Assembly: GCF_033558715.1 (NCBI RefSeq)
Contig: NZ_CP114606.1
Span: forward strand, 1,302,001 to 1,366,000
DNA from: Acinetobacter sp. YWS30-1
Lineage (GTDB): Bacteria > Pseudomonadota > Gammaproteobacteria > Pseudomonadales > Moraxellaceae
DNA length: 64,000 nt
Reading direction: 5' to 3'
Position 1 is the stretch's first letter; each line of letters opens with the position of its first letter. Below are positions 54,035-64,000 of this stretch, piece after piece. A model generated the notes under the pieces. It did no database searches and had not been told where the DNA came from. It was given only the letters and a program-made list of their open reading frames with translations. The position numbers and the translations under genes were made by a program.

Positions 54035-54297
54035 TAAGAAAAAATCCTTTAAATATATAAAGCAAAACCGAAATCTTTTTCCGAAACACTATCCTCGGAA
54101 AACCTGGAAAATAGCCTAAGCTAAAATCCTGTAAAGACTGGTTTGAATGTCAAAAATAATTGTCTCAAGTCTAACAAATTTAATTTTTAGAAAGAAACAT
54201 AAATCCGCAGGAATCTGTATTTGTACGGACTTAGTCGATATAAAGAATAAAAGGGTATTGATACATGGGTTGCCCATAAAAAAAGCCACCGATAGGC

Positions 54298-55688
54298 TAA
54301 TGCCAGTCAGTTAAGAAATTGACTGGCATTTTCTTGGGTATTTCAGTGGTTTACCTTTCACAACTCTTGGGCAACTTCTAACCCTCCTCTCAGGCAAAAC
54401 ATACCTCCTAGATTTCTCCAGTAAACTTTCTAGATGTTTGGGTAAATTCCCTGCGGAGTCTAAAGAGTCGAATCTTAATATATTAAGGATGCCGATAGAT
54501 GCAATATGAAAGCTGATTCTCAAAGGACTGACTTTTGCACGTTGAGCCATATATTTCATTTGTCTTCTTAGAATATTATAAGCAATGAAGACACCCCATA
54601 ATTCTTGATAAATTAAATCAGGTTGCTTGCTCCTCAAATGCTTACTTTCCTGTAAATCACTTTTGATTTCTCGGTAACACATTTCTATTTCCCAGCGCTG
54701 AGCATAAAGCTTTGCTAAGGCTAGCAGTGGATATATCTTTGAATCTATTAATGAAGTGATATAGCGTCTAATTTTTCCTGCCTGCTCAACTTCAATCAAA
54801 CGCGCTTCCCAATAATCCCCTAATGTTGAATTCAGCTTCTTGGCTCTTGCTGATATTGGCATCCTGATATGAAAGTCATGCTGGGAATTACGCTTAATGA
54901 TCTCATAGCGTAAATTATCTTTTGCGCGCATAAGCCAATGGCTTGCCTCTGCACGTGTTTGCCATCCTATTAGAAAATCAGCAGAAAAATAGGCTCGATC
55001 AAACAGAGTAATACTATGCGATGGAGGACATAATCGATTTGCCAGTGTAAGTTCACCTTGATCCATGCTACCTATTTGGGCATCAATGATTTCATGGGTG
55101 TTGGTATTCACCAGACAGGTTGCTCTCACTTGCGGATAAGGTGCTACCGCAGTTTTACCCTTAGATGAGCCAAAGTGTGCAAAATTCTCATCTGTATAAG
55201 GCATAGACCAAACCACCCCGTCAACAGCACATACACTAAGGCCATGAAAGTTTGAGTATTGCTGTTGGGATTCTTCAAACCAGGCTTGGCTGAGTAGAGA
55301 AAACAAGGCATTCAAGGGCTCTCGCCCTAAGCGTTGTCGTGCTTGTACTGCTGCACTGGGAACGCAATATTCTGTGGTACCAAACACAAGTTTTAGTTGC
55401 TCTACCACATACCCGATCGGTTGATCTCGAAACAGGGCAAGCCCAATCACCAGCCATACCACATGTTCGGCAGGTAATTTTCTTCTCCTGATAGAAGCCT
55501 TACCTGTTTGACGCAGGCTCTCTTCAATCCAATTTAAATCAATGAATTCACTGAAATGGCTAAGTGAAGGTAGAGAATGTTGAAGAGTACAATCTAAATT
55601 TTCAGATAAAGTCATAAAAAAATGAGCGTATTGGCATACACTCATTTTTACTACATTTTTCTAATGTCTGCTTAACTGACTGGCATTA
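54298..55688 (-). mobile_element. IS4-family insertion sequence, copy 3 (1391 bp), inside a terminator hairpin
   Basis: Same ends and length as copies 1 and 2, in reverse orientation. The target duplication is CACCGATAGGC (11 bp) at 54287-54297 and 55689-55699. The rebuilt target on the minus strand is a terminator: arms GCTGCC and GGTGGC (two G-U pairs), loop TATC, with A run before and T run after, 27 bp past the stop of the lipase-like gene. The element points the same way as that gene. Confidence 0.97.
54311..55645 (-). CDS. IS4-family DDE transposase (copy 3)
   Basis: Same 444-residue protein as the other copies, with the D142, D216, E321 triad intact. It is transcribed leftward, toward mutS. 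Downstream of its stop (54311) the element end and captured hairpin half with T run (54280-54297) could terminate its transcript before mutS. Confidence 0.95.
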   Translation of the reverse strand: MSVCQYAHFFMTLSENLDCTLQHSLPSLSHFSEFIDLNWIEESLRQTGKASIRRRKLPAEHVVWLVIGLALFRDQPIGYVVEQLKLVFGTTEYCVPSAAVQARQRLGREPLNALFSLLSQAWFEESQQQYSNFHGLSVCAVDGVVWSMPYTDENFAHFGSSKGKTAVAPYPQVRATCLVNTNTHEIIDAQIGSMDQGELTLANRLCPPSHSITLFDRAYFSADFLIGWQTRAEASHWLMRAKDNLRYEIIKRNSQHDFHIRMPISARAKKLNSTLGDYWEARLIEVEQAGKIRRYITSLIDSKIYPLLALAKLYAQRWEIEMCYREIKSDLQESKHLRSKQPDLIYQELWGVFIAYNILRRQMKYMAQRAKVSPLRISFHIASIGILNILRFDSLDSAGNLPKHLESLLEKSRRYVLPERRVRSCPRVVKGKPLKYPRKCQSIS

Positions 55689-55725
55689 CACCGATAGGCA
55701 GCTTTTTTATATCGCTTATCAAAAT

Positions 55726-57747
55726 TTAATCAGAATCATACAATCCCAGGTCGACCAGATGTAATCTGAGAAGGCGGCGGAGTTCCAGTACAGCCTCGGG
55801 AGTTTCCTGAACGGAATGTCCACCTTTGATAATTTTATTGGAAGCCGCACCTTCAAGATATGCACTCTGATAAGCGACGACATCATCAGTCATAATATTT
55901 TCATCATCGCTATCTGTATTGTTGCCAATAATCGAGTGAAATTTGAAACCTGGTGCCGGATTAATATCTTTAGTCAGTGCCGTGAATTTTGATTTCTTAC
56001 TAAGATCACTCGGCCCATTCTGAATCAGGTCACGACCAACTTCATGCAGAAAATCACTTAAGCCAATTTCACCTTGGACAGTATCGGCAAATGCACCCAA
56101 AAAGGCACTCGGCACACGAATAATTTTACGTGCCAATTTGGTATGCCAGCGATCTGCATAATCGGTCCCTTTATGCGGTGCTGCCAGGAAAATAGCACGA
56201 CTGAAATTCGGAACAGGCTGCATTTTGAAACGCGCTTTAAAGAGTGGATTGTCCCGGAACTTGGTCAGCTTTGAATTTTTTACAATATTAAAAGCGGGTT
56301 CAGTAATATCTGCATCACTCACCAATAGACGGGCAATAACACCACCCATACTGTGTCCGACGAGGACAGCTTCTTTTTTGGCTGGTGCATTATTGCTAAT
56401 ACGCGCGAAACCTTGTTGAAGCAGCGCATTAATCTGGAACCGGCTTTCCAGTATAGGCATGTTTGTTGAGTAGAAGACCTGCCACACCTGGAAATTTTCT
56501 CTTAAGACCGGATCACCCATAATATCATTCGTTAAACGAATCCAGGCTTCCGGGCTGCTGGCCAAACCATGAATCAGCACTAAAACCTTTTTATTTGGAT
56601 TATAAGGTTCCAGCATAAACAGATGCGGCATGACCAGATTATCGTCACGATTGATCAGTGTCAGATAAGCTGCGCGTCCCAGATTGTTTTCTGCCAGCCA
56701 TAGCCCATAAGGCGCTGAAAAGTTTGCCGCTAAAGCATATTCCTTATTGGCAACTTTAATCTTGTCATATTTATACGGGTCATAAAGTTTTAAATGGAAG
56801 TTGCTGTTATTTAGAATCTGTTCTACAGAGTTTGCTGATTCTGGAATGGCGGTAATCGTGGTTGCCAGATAACGTGCTGAATGAATAAAAGGATTTACGC
56901 CATTTTGATATTGGTGATTTAGTGGATCAACCAGATATTTTTTATCTTTTTTGGAAATTTCTTCTTCTGGCAAGACCACCAGAAACTCAGAGCCGAAACC
57001 GTCACGACGGGTAATTGAGCGCAGACCAGAGAAGTTCATGTTATAGGTCGACATTAACTGTTCAATTGGCTGATTCTTGAGCTGGGGAAAATTGTCCAGA
57101 TTAATGGTATAGACGCTGTTGCCAACCTGCAGACGTTGTCCGGCTTCTTTGGTTTTATAACGTTCTGCGTAGATCTGGATTAAATGAGCAATTGCCAGGT
57201 TATAAAAGTCACGAATCTGAACTTGTCGGTTGTCGAAGATCCGGTCCTGTGGTGCACGTTCAGTCTGAAACAGATAGGCATAACTGTAGCGGATACTTTT
57301 ATCCAGCATTTGTAACTGCTGTTCCTGACATTTTTGCAGGTTCTGGGTTTGCAGTTGCTGTTTTTCTTCAGATCGGGTCTTAGCCAGAGCACTGGTTTTA
57401 CATTCAGCCGATTTACCAAGCTGGAGTGATTTAGCTAGATATAATTCACTCGATGTTGAAAGTAATTGCTCATCCAGAATCTGTGGAATTTCTTGTAGCT
57501 CTTTCACACATTCTTCTGGATTATTTTCACAGACTTGTGCTTCACGTCCGGTCATGGACAGGACATTCAGACTGGCTTCACTCAACTTATCGCGTGTAAG
57601 AATGCTATCGCGTTCATTATTGATGGTGACATTAATAGCCTGCTCTTTAACACTCACCACCTGACAGCCACTCAGTACAGCTGTCATGAGTACAGTGCAA
57701 AGTAATGCTATCTTATTTATTTTCTCGTGCATAAAGACTTTGAACAC
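55726..57747 (-). CDS. lipase-like alpha/beta-hydrolase lipoprotein
   Basis: A large (673 aa from a GTG at 57747, or 668 from the ATG at 57732) lipoprotein: signal segment ending AVLSGC gives the lipidated Cys. Residues about 375-670 hold an alpha/beta-hydrolase fold: KKVLVLIHGLASSPEAW (oxyanion strand), nucleophile Ser in VLVGHSMGGVIARLL (about residue 465) and AIFLAAPHKGTDYADRW. The first half is a separate polar domain of unknown role with many Gln. Probably an envelope-attached lipase or esterase; the substrate is unknown. Its terminator is interrupted by IS copy 3. Confidence 0.85.
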   Translation of the reverse strand: MFKVFMHEKINKIALLCTVLMTAVLSGCQVVSVKEQAINVTINNERDSILTRDKLSEASLNVLSMTGREAQVCENNPEECVKELQEIPQILDEQLLSTSSELYLAKSLQLGKSAECKTSALAKTRSEEKQQLQTQNLQKCQEQQLQMLDKSIRYSYAYLFQTERAPQDRIFDNRQVQIRDFYNLAIAHLIQIYAERYKTKEAGQRLQVGNSVYTINLDNFPQLKNQPIEQLMSTYNMNFSGLRSITRRDGFGSEFLVVLPEEEISKKDKKYLVDPLNHQYQNGVNPFIHSARYLATTITAIPESANSVEQILNNSNFHLKLYDPYKYDKIKVANKEYALAANFSAPYGLWLAENNLGRAAYLTLINRDDNLVMPHLFMLEPYNPNKKVLVLIHGLASSPEAWIRLTNDIMGDPVLRENFQVWQVFYSTNMPILESRFQINALLQQGFARISNNAPAKKEAVLVGHSMGGVIARLLVSDADITEPAFNIVKNSKLTKFRDNPLFKARFKMQPVPNFSRAIFLAAPHKGTDYADRWHTKLARKIIRVPSAFLGAFADTVQGEIGLSDFLHEVGRDLIQNGPSDLSKKSKFTALTKDINPAPGFKFHSIIGNNTDSDDENIMTDDVVAYQSAYLEGAASNKIIKGGHSVQETPEAVLELRRLLRLHLVDLGLYDSD

Positions 57748-57802
57748 TCATTTAAAATTATAAAGCTTGATAATGCTTTGTATTTTACTAATTTTTTCCC
57801 AT

Positions 57803-57832
57803 AAAAATAGACCGCCGGAGCGGTCTATTTGT
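57803..57832 (-). terminator. terminator between two lipoprotein genes
   Basis: Arms ATAGACCGC (57807-57815) and GCGGTCTAT (57820-57828), loop CGGA. On the minus strand it is followed by a T-rich stretch. Confidence 0.85.
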
Positions 57833-57856
57833 AATATTATGAATCTGAAATATAGC

Positions 57857-58807
57857 TTATTGTGCTGGTGTAGGCGCAGGGGTTGTTGGTGCAGGAGCGG
57901 CTGTTTGCATGACTTGCCATACGTTCCAGCGACCCTGTTTTTCAATTTCCTGAATCAGACGATCAGCGACTTCAGCTTCTTGCGGATATTTAATTTTGTA
58001 ATTATTCAGAACCTGAACAGCGTTCTTTTTATTCTCCATGGCAATGTAGTTATTTGCCGCAGATAAATAAGCTTCTTGAACACCTGCCTGCATTGCCTTG
58101 TCCAGATACTGAATTGCTTCGCGGTGACCACCACCTTCAGACAGACCAAAACCGAACCAGAAGTTTGCTTCAGCATCATCCTGGTTAATACGAAGAATGC
58201 GCTGTGCATAGGTCATTGATTTGGTGGTATAGATAGAACCCAAATCAAGATTACGTGCCATCACGCTGGCCTTAAATGCACGCATTAAGACATCAAATGA
58301 AGCATTCGGACGTGAAGCCAAAGTATCCAGCTGTTGAGAAACTTCGCGAAGTTTTGCTTCAAAACCACGGCGTTCCTGACGGTCGCTAAAGCGGGGTGGA
58401 TAATGACGCGCTTTACCTTCTACCATCTGCAAGAAATCATCGATTTCGGTAATGTCGATTTCATTTTCATTGGCAAGTGCTGCATAACGCATACTGCGTG
58501 TATTGCTATCCACCATCGGGATGATCAGCTTGTTCACATCTAGGGTTAACTGTTTAGACGGATCTTTAGGATCAGTGACCACCATTTTCGTCACTGGCTG
58601 CGCAGCGGCTTTTTGCAAATGAACTTCAAATGGAGGTGGTTCGTTATAGTTAAATGGATTTAAAGCATAAAATGGCGGAGTAAGTTCAGGTTCAACAAAA
58701 ACTACCTGATCAGCTGGTTTCTGTTCTTGTTTGCTTGAGGTCGGTGCCATAGAGCACGCCGTCATGGTAAAAGCTAAGCAAGCAATTGCTAAGGGCTTCA
58801 AGGTCAT
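57857..58807 (-). CDS. lipoprotein with TPR-like repeats, hypothetical
   Basis: A 316-residue lipoprotein (signal peptide ending FTMTAC, Cys18). Residues about 210-290 look like two tetratricopeptide-type helix pairs (DDAEANFWFGFGLSEGGGHREAIQYLDKAMQ and AYLSAANNYIAMENKKNAVQVL), and the tail is Pro/Ala/Thr-rich. The N-terminal part is unrecognised. It may be a scaffold in the envelope. Monocistronic, with a terminator before the lipase-like gene. Confidence 0.8.
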   Translation of the reverse strand: MTLKPLAIACLAFTMTACSMAPTSSKQEQKPADQVVFVEPELTPPFYALNPFNYNEPPPFEVHLQKAAAQPVTKMVVTDPKDPSKQLTLDVNKLIIPMVDSNTRSMRYAALANENEIDITEIDDFLQMVEGKARHYPPRFSDRQERRGFEAKLREVSQQLDTLASRPNASFDVLMRAFKASVMARNLDLGSIYTTKSMTYAQRILRINQDDAEANFWFGFGLSEGGGHREAIQYLDKAMQAGVQEAYLSAANNYIAMENKKNAVQVLNNYKIKYPQEAEVADRLIQEIEKQGRWNVWQVMQTAAPAPTTPAPTPAQ

Positions 58808-58929
58808 AATATCCGTCCATTCATGTTATTTTTTAAAACATCTATTCAAAAAATGCATGATCGTCAGTCTATGAAAAGTGCTGCGATCATGCAAGCAAAT
58901 GCGTGTTACAAAAGAATTACGATTTATAG

Positions 58930-59739
58930 TCAGGCCTTGGACTGACTGGTTTGTGCTTCGCACTCACGGCGCGCATCTTCCAGAATTTTAAGTTCTTCCT
59001 TGCTAAACGGCTGTTCATTTAACTGGTTTTTCTTAAAAGTCGGGTCAAGCAGAGACAGGCGGTTGCACAGTGTATTCATGCGTTTTTCATTTTGTTGAAT
59101 ACGGTCAAGTAGAACACGCATACCTTCTAGAATCGGGTCTGTCTGATCCTGTGTAGTTGCATAAGGCTGGAAACCAATGCTTTCCGCATAATCACGACGA
59201 CGTGCTTCAGCATCCTCTTTTGGCTGGTCTTTGGTAATAAATCGGGCAGGATTGCCGACCGCTGTGGTATTCGGCGGAACTGCTTTGGTAACCACAGCAT
59301 TGGAACCAACCTTGGCATTTTTACCTACCGTGAATGGCCCCAGGATTTTAGCACCTGCACCAACAACAACACCATCTTCCAGAGTCGGGTGACGCTTGCC
59401 TTTATTCCAGGTGGTACCACCCAAAGTCACACCATGATACAAGGTGACATCATCGCCAATTTCCGCAGTTTCACCAATCACAACGCCCATGCCATGATCA
59501 ATGAAAAAACGTTTACCAATCTTGGCACCTGGGTGAATTTCGATACCTGTTGCAAAACGGCTAAAAGAGGACAAAACACGCGCTGTACCTTTACAGTCTT
59601 TTTTCCATAGCTCATGTGCCATGCGATGCATAATCAGTGCATGGATGCCAGGGTAGGTGGTTAAGACTTCTAAGGTATTGCGTGCTGCAGGATCGCGCGC
59701 AAAGACAGCTTGGATATCTTCTTTGAGCTGTTTTAGCAT
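58930..59739 (-). CDS. cysE: serine O-acetyltransferase
   Basis: Makes O-acetylserine for cysteine synthesis. The left-handed beta-helix repeats include [44 protein letters not shown] (split here for the catalytic His in DHGMG), then [17 protein letters not shown] and AVGNPARFI. Length is 269 aa, somewhat long, because of a C-terminal helical extension (from about residue 195). It overlaps trmJ by one base (TAATG), as in many gammaproteobacteria. Confidence 0.93.
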   Translation of the reverse strand: MLKQLKEDIQAVFARDPAARNTLEVLTTYPGIHALIMHRMAHELWKKDCKGTARVLSSFSRFATGIEIHPGAKIGKRFFIDHGMGVVIGETAEIGDDVTLYHGVTLGGTTWNKGKRHPTLEDGVVVGAGAKILGPFTVGKNAKVGSNAVVTKAVPPNTTAVGNPARFITKDQPKEDAEARRRDYAESIGFQPYATTQDQTDPILEGMRVLLDRIQQNEKRMNTLCNRLSLLDPTFKKNQLNEQPFSKEELKILEDARRECEAQTSQSKA

Positions 59740-60587
59740 TAGTTTTGATCCTCATCCTGTTGTGATGTATGGGAAGATTTTTTCCAGGTGCCGTTATTCA
59801 GTGCCTGAACACGAGTGAAAATACCACGAAGTAAGTGATATTCCATACGATCTAATTGTATACGTCCGAAAAGGCGACGCAAGCGTAAAGGAAGTAATCG
59901 TGGGTTTTTTGGATCCATAAATTCAATTTCTGCCAGCATTTTTTCCAGATGCGGGTAGAACTGTTCCATCTGTTCATGGGTCACCAGTGGTTCATCCCAT
60001 TCCATTTCAATGCCATCAATGACTTGCATGGTGGCTTTTGGATCACGTGGGTGTTCAACCTGATCCAGTGCTGCCATACGCAGTTCATAGCAGATCACCT
60101 GAATGGCTTGAGCAACATTCAAAACACCATAATCCGTATTCACAGGAATGGTTAAGTGATAATTCGCCATTGCCAGTTCTTCATTGGTCAGACCGCGGTC
60201 TTCACGGCCAAACAGAATCGCAATTTCCTGTTTTTCTTGCACCACAGCAGAAAGTGCTTTTTCTGCCGCTGGACGGACATCTAGTAAAGGCCATGGAATG
60301 GTGCGGCTACGCGCACTGGTCCCAAAGACGATCTGGCAATCCTTAATGGCTTCTTCTAGCGTTTCTACGATTTCAATCTGCTCGATCAGATCGGTTGCAC
60401 CTGCAGCTAGGGCATCAATGTCCGGATGTGGGTAGGTTTTAGGCGCAACCAGAACCAGCTTGCACAGGCCCATGGTTTTCATGGCACGTAAGGCACTACC
60501 AATATTGGCAGGCAGGGTAGTATTAACCATGACAATACGCACATGGGAGAGATGTGCTGAAACAGCAGCATTGTCAATTTGACTCAT
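59739..60587 (-). CDS. trmJ: tRNA (cytidine/uridine-32-2'-O-)-methyltransferase
   Basis: SPOUT-class methyltransferase modifying position 32 of tRNAs. Knotted-fold motifs are [26 protein letters not shown] (motif 1), [26 protein letters not shown] (motif 2, SAM site) and [16 protein letters not shown] (motif 3). Length 282 aa with a C-terminal extension. It lies 35 bp after dnaE and is coupled to cysE. Confidence 0.93.
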   Translation of the reverse strand: MSQIDNAAVSAHLSHVRIVMVNTTLPANIGSALRAMKTMGLCKLVLVAPKTYPHPDIDALAAGATDLIEQIEIVETLEEAIKDCQIVFGTSARSRTIPWPLLDVRPAAEKALSAVVQEKQEIAILFGREDRGLTNEELAMANYHLTIPVNTDYGVLNVAQAIQVICYELRMAALDQVEHPRDPKATMQVIDGIEMEWDEPLVTHEQMEQFYPHLEKMLAEIEFMDPKNPRLLPLRLRRLFGRIQLDRMEYHLLRGIFTRVQALNNGTWKKSSHTSQQDEDQN

Positions 60588-60622
60588 GATGATTCCAGTT
60601 TGGATATATTAAAATGGGAGAT

Positions 60623-63600
60623 TTATGAATACTGCGGCTGAGATTCAGCTTCATATTGTGCCAGAGCATCGTCCATACTCATGTCAGCAGGTGGAGGCGG
60701 AACCTCGACCGGCTTGGCTTGTTCATAAGATACGGCACGTGCAGCTTTAGACTTCACCTGATACTCGATATAGAGCGCAGTCTTGCCAAAATAATCACGC
60801 AGCTTGGCGAGAAGATCATCCAGCGGCGCAACTTTCCAGCTTAAACCCAGATGCAGTTCGGCCGTGGCATAGCCATAATCCAGATATAGAATCACGGGAA
60901 TATGCGTGCTCATGTCCACATTGGTATATGGCACTAGAATCTGCTGCAAGTCACGGCTGAGGGTTTTGCTGTAATGTTCAGCTTGCAAGGTAATCTTGAT
61001 GCTGTTAGCACGTTTCTGACGGATTTCATTCAGACTAAAGGCCTTAGTTAAACGACCAAGTGGACGGTCAAAACCTTCACGTTCGTAGATTTCACCTTCA
61101 ATCACTACCACTTTATCGACCTGAACGATGTCTTTAAAGCGCTGGAAGCGTTCATGGTTGGTGGAAATTTCGATACGTGCCGTACCATCATCTAATGTCA
61201 CCATCATCCGGTTCGGGAAGTTAGCGACATCGACTACCAGACCGGCAAACACAGTCGTTACACCACGACGGGTTGGGGTTAATTCATTGATCTGACAAGG
61301 TACAAAAGCTTTTAGTTCATTACGATATACATCAATTGGGTGACCAGTCAGGTATAGACCTAAGGTATCTTTTTCACCTTTGAGCCGCACTTCATCTGAC
61401 CAAGGTTTCACCGGTTTGGCAGGTTTACGTTGGACTTCTTCAACTTCCCCGAACAGATCCATGATCCCGGTTTCACGGTTCTGACGCGCCTGATCCGCAG
61501 CTTGTACCGCTTCAGGCAATTGTGCCATTAGGTCAGCACGTTCAATGCCTAGACAATCTAGTGCACCCGCACGGATCAAGGCTTCGAGCGTACGTTTGTT
61601 GATTTTCTTCAGGTCAATACGGTGACAGAAGTCAAACAGGTCTTTATATGGACCTTCTTTCTGACGTGATTCAATCACGGACTGCATTGCCGCTTCACCG
61701 ACGCCTTTAATCGCACCTAAACCATACACAATAGTTTTTGGATCACTGGCATGGAACTGGTAAATCGACATATTCACCGATGGTGGTAATACTTCCAGTC
61801 CGTTATGACGGCAATCATCAATCAGGAACACCACGTTATCAGTGTTCTGCATTTCCGAGGTCATCACCGCTGACATGAATTCAGCAGGATAATGCGCTTT
61901 CAACCAAGCTGTTTGATAGGCGACAAGTGCATAGGCTGCAGCATGCGATTTGTTAAAGCCATAGCCTGCGAATTTTTCCATATAGTCGAAGATATGGTTC
62001 GCCGTTGCTTCATCGATATCTTTTTTCGCAGCACCTTCAATGAAGATCTTACGCTGCTTGACCATTTCTTCAGGTTTTTTCTTACCCATCGCACGACGAA
62101 GTAAGTCCGCACCACCCAAGCTATAGCCGGCACAGAACTGTGCCGACTGCATTACCTGTTCTTGGTATACCATGATCCCGTAAGTCGGCTCTAATACCTT
62201 TTCCAGTAATGGATGCAGGTATTCAAACTCGCCACCATGCATACGATGGATAAAGTCAGGAATCAGATCCATTGGACCCGGACGATATAACGATACGAAG
62301 GCGATAATTTCTTCGAACTTGCTAGGACGTGCTTCCTTCAACATCTTTTTCATGCCGACGGATTCAAACTGGAATACCGCGGTGGTATTCGCCGTCGCGA
62401 AGATGTTATAGGCTGGCTTGTCATCCAGCGGAATATAGGAAATATTCACCGGTTCGGTCACGTCTGGGCGTGCATTGATGTGCTTGATGGCATCTTCAAT
62501 CACGGTCAGGTTACGTAGACCCAAGAAGTCGAATTTCACTAGACCGGCAGCTTCGACATCATCCTTATCGAATTGAGCAACACGTGCAGTACCATCCGCA
62601 TCACACATCACGGCTGAATAGTCGGTCAGCTTGGTCGGTGCAATCACTACACCACCGGCGTGTTTACCGGTGTTACGGGTAATGCCTTCAAGCTTAAGTG
62701 CCATTTCCCAGATTTCAGAAGCATCGTCATAATCTGGATTTGATGGATTGGTGACGATATCTTTGAGCTGTGGTTCCGCTTCTAGAGATTCTTCCAAACT
62801 TAAACCCAGAGGCTTGGTTGGAATCAGTTTAGAAATACGATCGGCCAGACCATACGATTTACCCAATACACGTGCCACGTCACGAATCGCACCTTTGGCC
62901 GCCATGGTACCGAAAGTCGCAATCTGCGATACCGCATCACGGCCATAAGTCCGTGCCACATAGTCGATCACGCGGTCACGACCAGCGATACAGAAATCGA
63001 CGTCAAAGTCGGGCATCGAAACACGTTCCGGGTTCAAGAAACGTTCGAACAGCAGGTCATAGCGCAGAGGATCAAGATCGGTAATTTTCAAACTATAGGC
63101 TACGAGGGAACCCGCACCTGAACCACGGCCCGGACCTACCGGTACGCCATTTCCTTTGGACCATTGAATGAAGTCCATGACGATCAAGAAGTACCCTGGG
63201 AAGCCCATATCCAGAATAATTTTGATTTCAAACGCCAGACGTTCATCATAAGGCTGACGGATTAAAGGCCAGTCTTCTTCACGTTTTTCTGGTGGATACA
63301 GGAAATTCAGGCGTTCTTCTAAACCTTCTTCACATAAATGTGCGAAGTAGGTGTCAATAGTATGGCCTTCAGGAATTGGGTAATCTGGTAAGTCGTTGAA
63401 ACCTAAACGTAGGGTGACATTACAACGTCTTGCGATATGGAAGGTGTTTTCAATCGCGGTTGGAATATCGCTAAACAGTTCCGCCATTTCTGTTGAGCTT
63501 TTAAAATATTGCTCAGGGCTATAGGTTTTAGGACGGCGATTATCACCAAGCACATAACCATCTGCGATACAGACACGCGCTTCATGTGCTTCAAAGTCTT

Positions 63601-64000
63601 CGCGTGCAATAAAATGCACATCATTATGTGCAACTACACCAATATTATATTTCTTTGCGAGCTTTACCGCTTCTTCAATGAAAGTATCTTCATTAGCACG
63701 GCCAGTGCGGGTGAGGGCGAGATAAACACGATTTCCAAATTTCTCTACCCATTCTTGCAGTAGCGGTTCAGCTTTATCGGGATTTGAAGTAATCAGCATT
63801 TTGCCGACATCGGACTGCATACCGAGCAATACGATCATGTCATCGTGCTGATTCAAGATCCAATCTTTTTGTACGCAAGGAATATCCAGTTGCTGGCCGC
63901 TGATATAACCTTCAGACACCAGTTCGGTCAGGTTGCGCCAGCCTTTGTTGGTCATGGAAAGCAGGGTAACCCGATGCTCAGCATCATTCAGACGAATTTC
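60623..64000 (-). CDS. dnaE: DNA polymerase III alpha subunit (5' end outside the window)
   Basis: Replicative DNA polymerase. The frame is open from the right edge (64000) through EIRLNDAEHRVTLLSMTNKGW, so the N-terminus is missing. The visible order is: the later PHP part (VVAHNDVHFIAREDFEAHEARVC), the palm with catalytic Asps PDFDVDFCIAGRDRVIDYV, the beta-binding and HhH region, and the C-terminal OB and tau-interacting tail ending QYEAESQPQYS. At least 1126 codons are present. Head of the dnaE-trmJ-cysE run. Confidence 0.97.
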   Translation of the reverse strand, partial: EIRLNDAEHRVTLLSMTNKGWRNLTELVSEGYISGQQLDIPCVQKDWILNQHDDMIVLLGMQSDVGKMLITSNPDKAEPLLQEWVEKFGNRVYLALTRTGRANEDTFIEEAVKLAKKYNIGVVAHNDVHFIAREDFEAHEARVCIADGYVLGDNRRPKTYSPEQYFKSSTEMAELFSDIPTAIENTFHIARRCNVTLRLGFNDLPDYPIPEGHTIDTYFAHLCEEGLEERLNFLYPPEKREEDWPLIRQPYDERLAFEIKIILDMGFPGYFLIVMDFIQWSKGNGVPVGPGRGSGAGSLVAYSLKITDLDPLRYDLLFERFLNPERVSMPDFDVDFCIAGRDRVIDYVARTYGRDAVSQIATFGTMAAKGAIRDVARVLGKSYGLADRISKLIPTKPLGLSLEESLEAEPQLKDIVTNPSNPDYDDASEIWEMALKLEGITRNTGKHAGGVVIAPTKLTDYSAVMCDADGTARVAQFDKDDVEAAGLVKFDFLGLRNLTVIEDAIKHINARPDVTEPVNISYIPLDDKPAYNIFATANTTAVFQFESVGMKKMLKEARPSKFEEIIAFVSLYRPGPMDLIPDFIHRMHGGEFEYLHPLLEKVLEPTYGIMVYQEQVMQSAQFCAGYSLGGADLLRRAMGKKKPEEMVKQRKIFIEGAAKKDIDEATANHIFDYMEKFAGYGFNKSHAAAYALVAYQTAWLKAHYPAEFMSAVMTSEMQNTDNVVFLIDDCRHNGLEVLPPSVNMSIYQFHASDPKTIVYGLGAIKGVGEAAMQSVIESRQKEGPYKDLFDFCHRIDLKKINKRTLEALIRAGALDCLGIERADLMAQLPEAVQAADQARQNRETGIMDLFGEVEEVQRKPAKPVKPWSDEVRLKGEKDTLGLYLTGHPIDVYRNELKAFVPCQINELTPTRRGVTTVFAGLVVDVANFPNRMMVTLDDGTARIEISTNHERFQRFKDIVQVDKVVVIEGEIYEREGFDRPLGRLTKAFSLNEIRQKRANSIKITLQAEHYSKTLSRDLQQILVPYTNVDMSTHIPVILYLDYGYATAELHLGLSWKVAPLDDLLAKLRDYFGKTALYIEYQVKSKAARAVSYEQAKPVEVPPPPADMSMDDALAQYEAESQPQYS

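Overview
The window looks like Acinetobacter chromosome (Gammaproteobacteria, Moraxellaceae). This rests on low GC, the gene families and order (kdsD-kdsC-lptC-lptA-lptB; dnaE-trmJ-cysE; cysS-tRNA-Gly), and a beta-oxidation cluster like the dca (dicarboxylic acid) genes of Acinetobacter baylyi. The species cannot be fixed from sequence alone. It is mostly core metabolism interrupted by insertion sequences and two patches of decayed mobile or surface DNA.

Layout. 1-3.1 kb is a decayed accessory patch: the end of an IS5-family element, IS4-family copy 1, AT-rich DNA with one doubtful small membrane ORF, and a phage-type integrase pseudogene abutting the 5' end of dusB. 3.2-8.5 kb holds dusB, a glycine-zipper protein, a nitronate monooxygenase-like flavoprotein and a two-gene radical-SAM/partner pair of unknown DNA-related function. 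8.5-9.5 kb is an IS5-family element sitting just upstream of a lipoprotein gene. 10-23 kb holds a YeeE/YedE thiosulfate-type transporter, an Ala-rich lipoprotein, metK, a lone type IV pilin-like gene, tkt, a GNAT enzyme, YceI, a glutamine amidotransferase, a GST, a CDF metal exporter, a fatty-acid desaturase and a PaaX-like regulator. 23.6-33.9 kb is a catabolic block: ETF-ubiquinone oxidoreductase, AAHS-type MFS importer, acyl-CoA dehydrogenase, then divergently enoyl-CoA hydratase, 3-hydroxyacyl-CoA dehydrogenase, 3-oxoadipyl-CoA-type thiolase, class III CoA transferase, and an IclR regulator. 34-36 kb is the 3' stump of an autotransporter followed by IS4 copy 2. 36.5-46.7 kb holds cysS, tRNA-Gly(GCC), the Kdo/LPS-transport operon and a type I secretion operon whose TolC-like gene carries an amber codon. 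46.8-64 kb holds YigZ, a hexapeptide acyltransferase, a tandem Usp, an O-methyltransferase, an M15 peptidase lipoprotein, fdxA, mutS, IS4 copy 3, a lipase-like lipoprotein, a repeat lipoprotein, cysE, trmJ and most of dnaE.

How the genes work together. The catabolic block reads as import of a dicarboxylate or aromatic-derived acid, CoA activation, one beta-oxidation turn and thiolysis; if the thiolase acts on 3-oxoadipyl-CoA, it regenerates the succinyl-CoA used as CoA donor. Electrons from the acyl-CoA dehydrogenase would pass via ETF to the neighbouring ETF-QO. Three CGC-N3-GCG palindromes (two in the divergent promoter region, one before the IclR gene) look like the regulon's operators.

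Main points of novelty. (1) All three copies of the 1391-bp IS4-family element sit inside Rho-independent terminator hairpins, in the same orientation as the upstream gene, and the target duplication (11, 14, 11 bp) scales with hairpin size (16, 20, 16 nt), suggesting hairpin-directed insertion. (2) The element carries an inward terminator-like hairpin at its left end and a hairpin at its right end. (3) An integrase remnant and inverted repeat lie at the 5' end of dusB. (4) A single amber codon interrupts the outer-membrane component of the type I secretion operon. (5) There are several perfect stem-loops without a U-tract at 3' ends of minus-strand genes.
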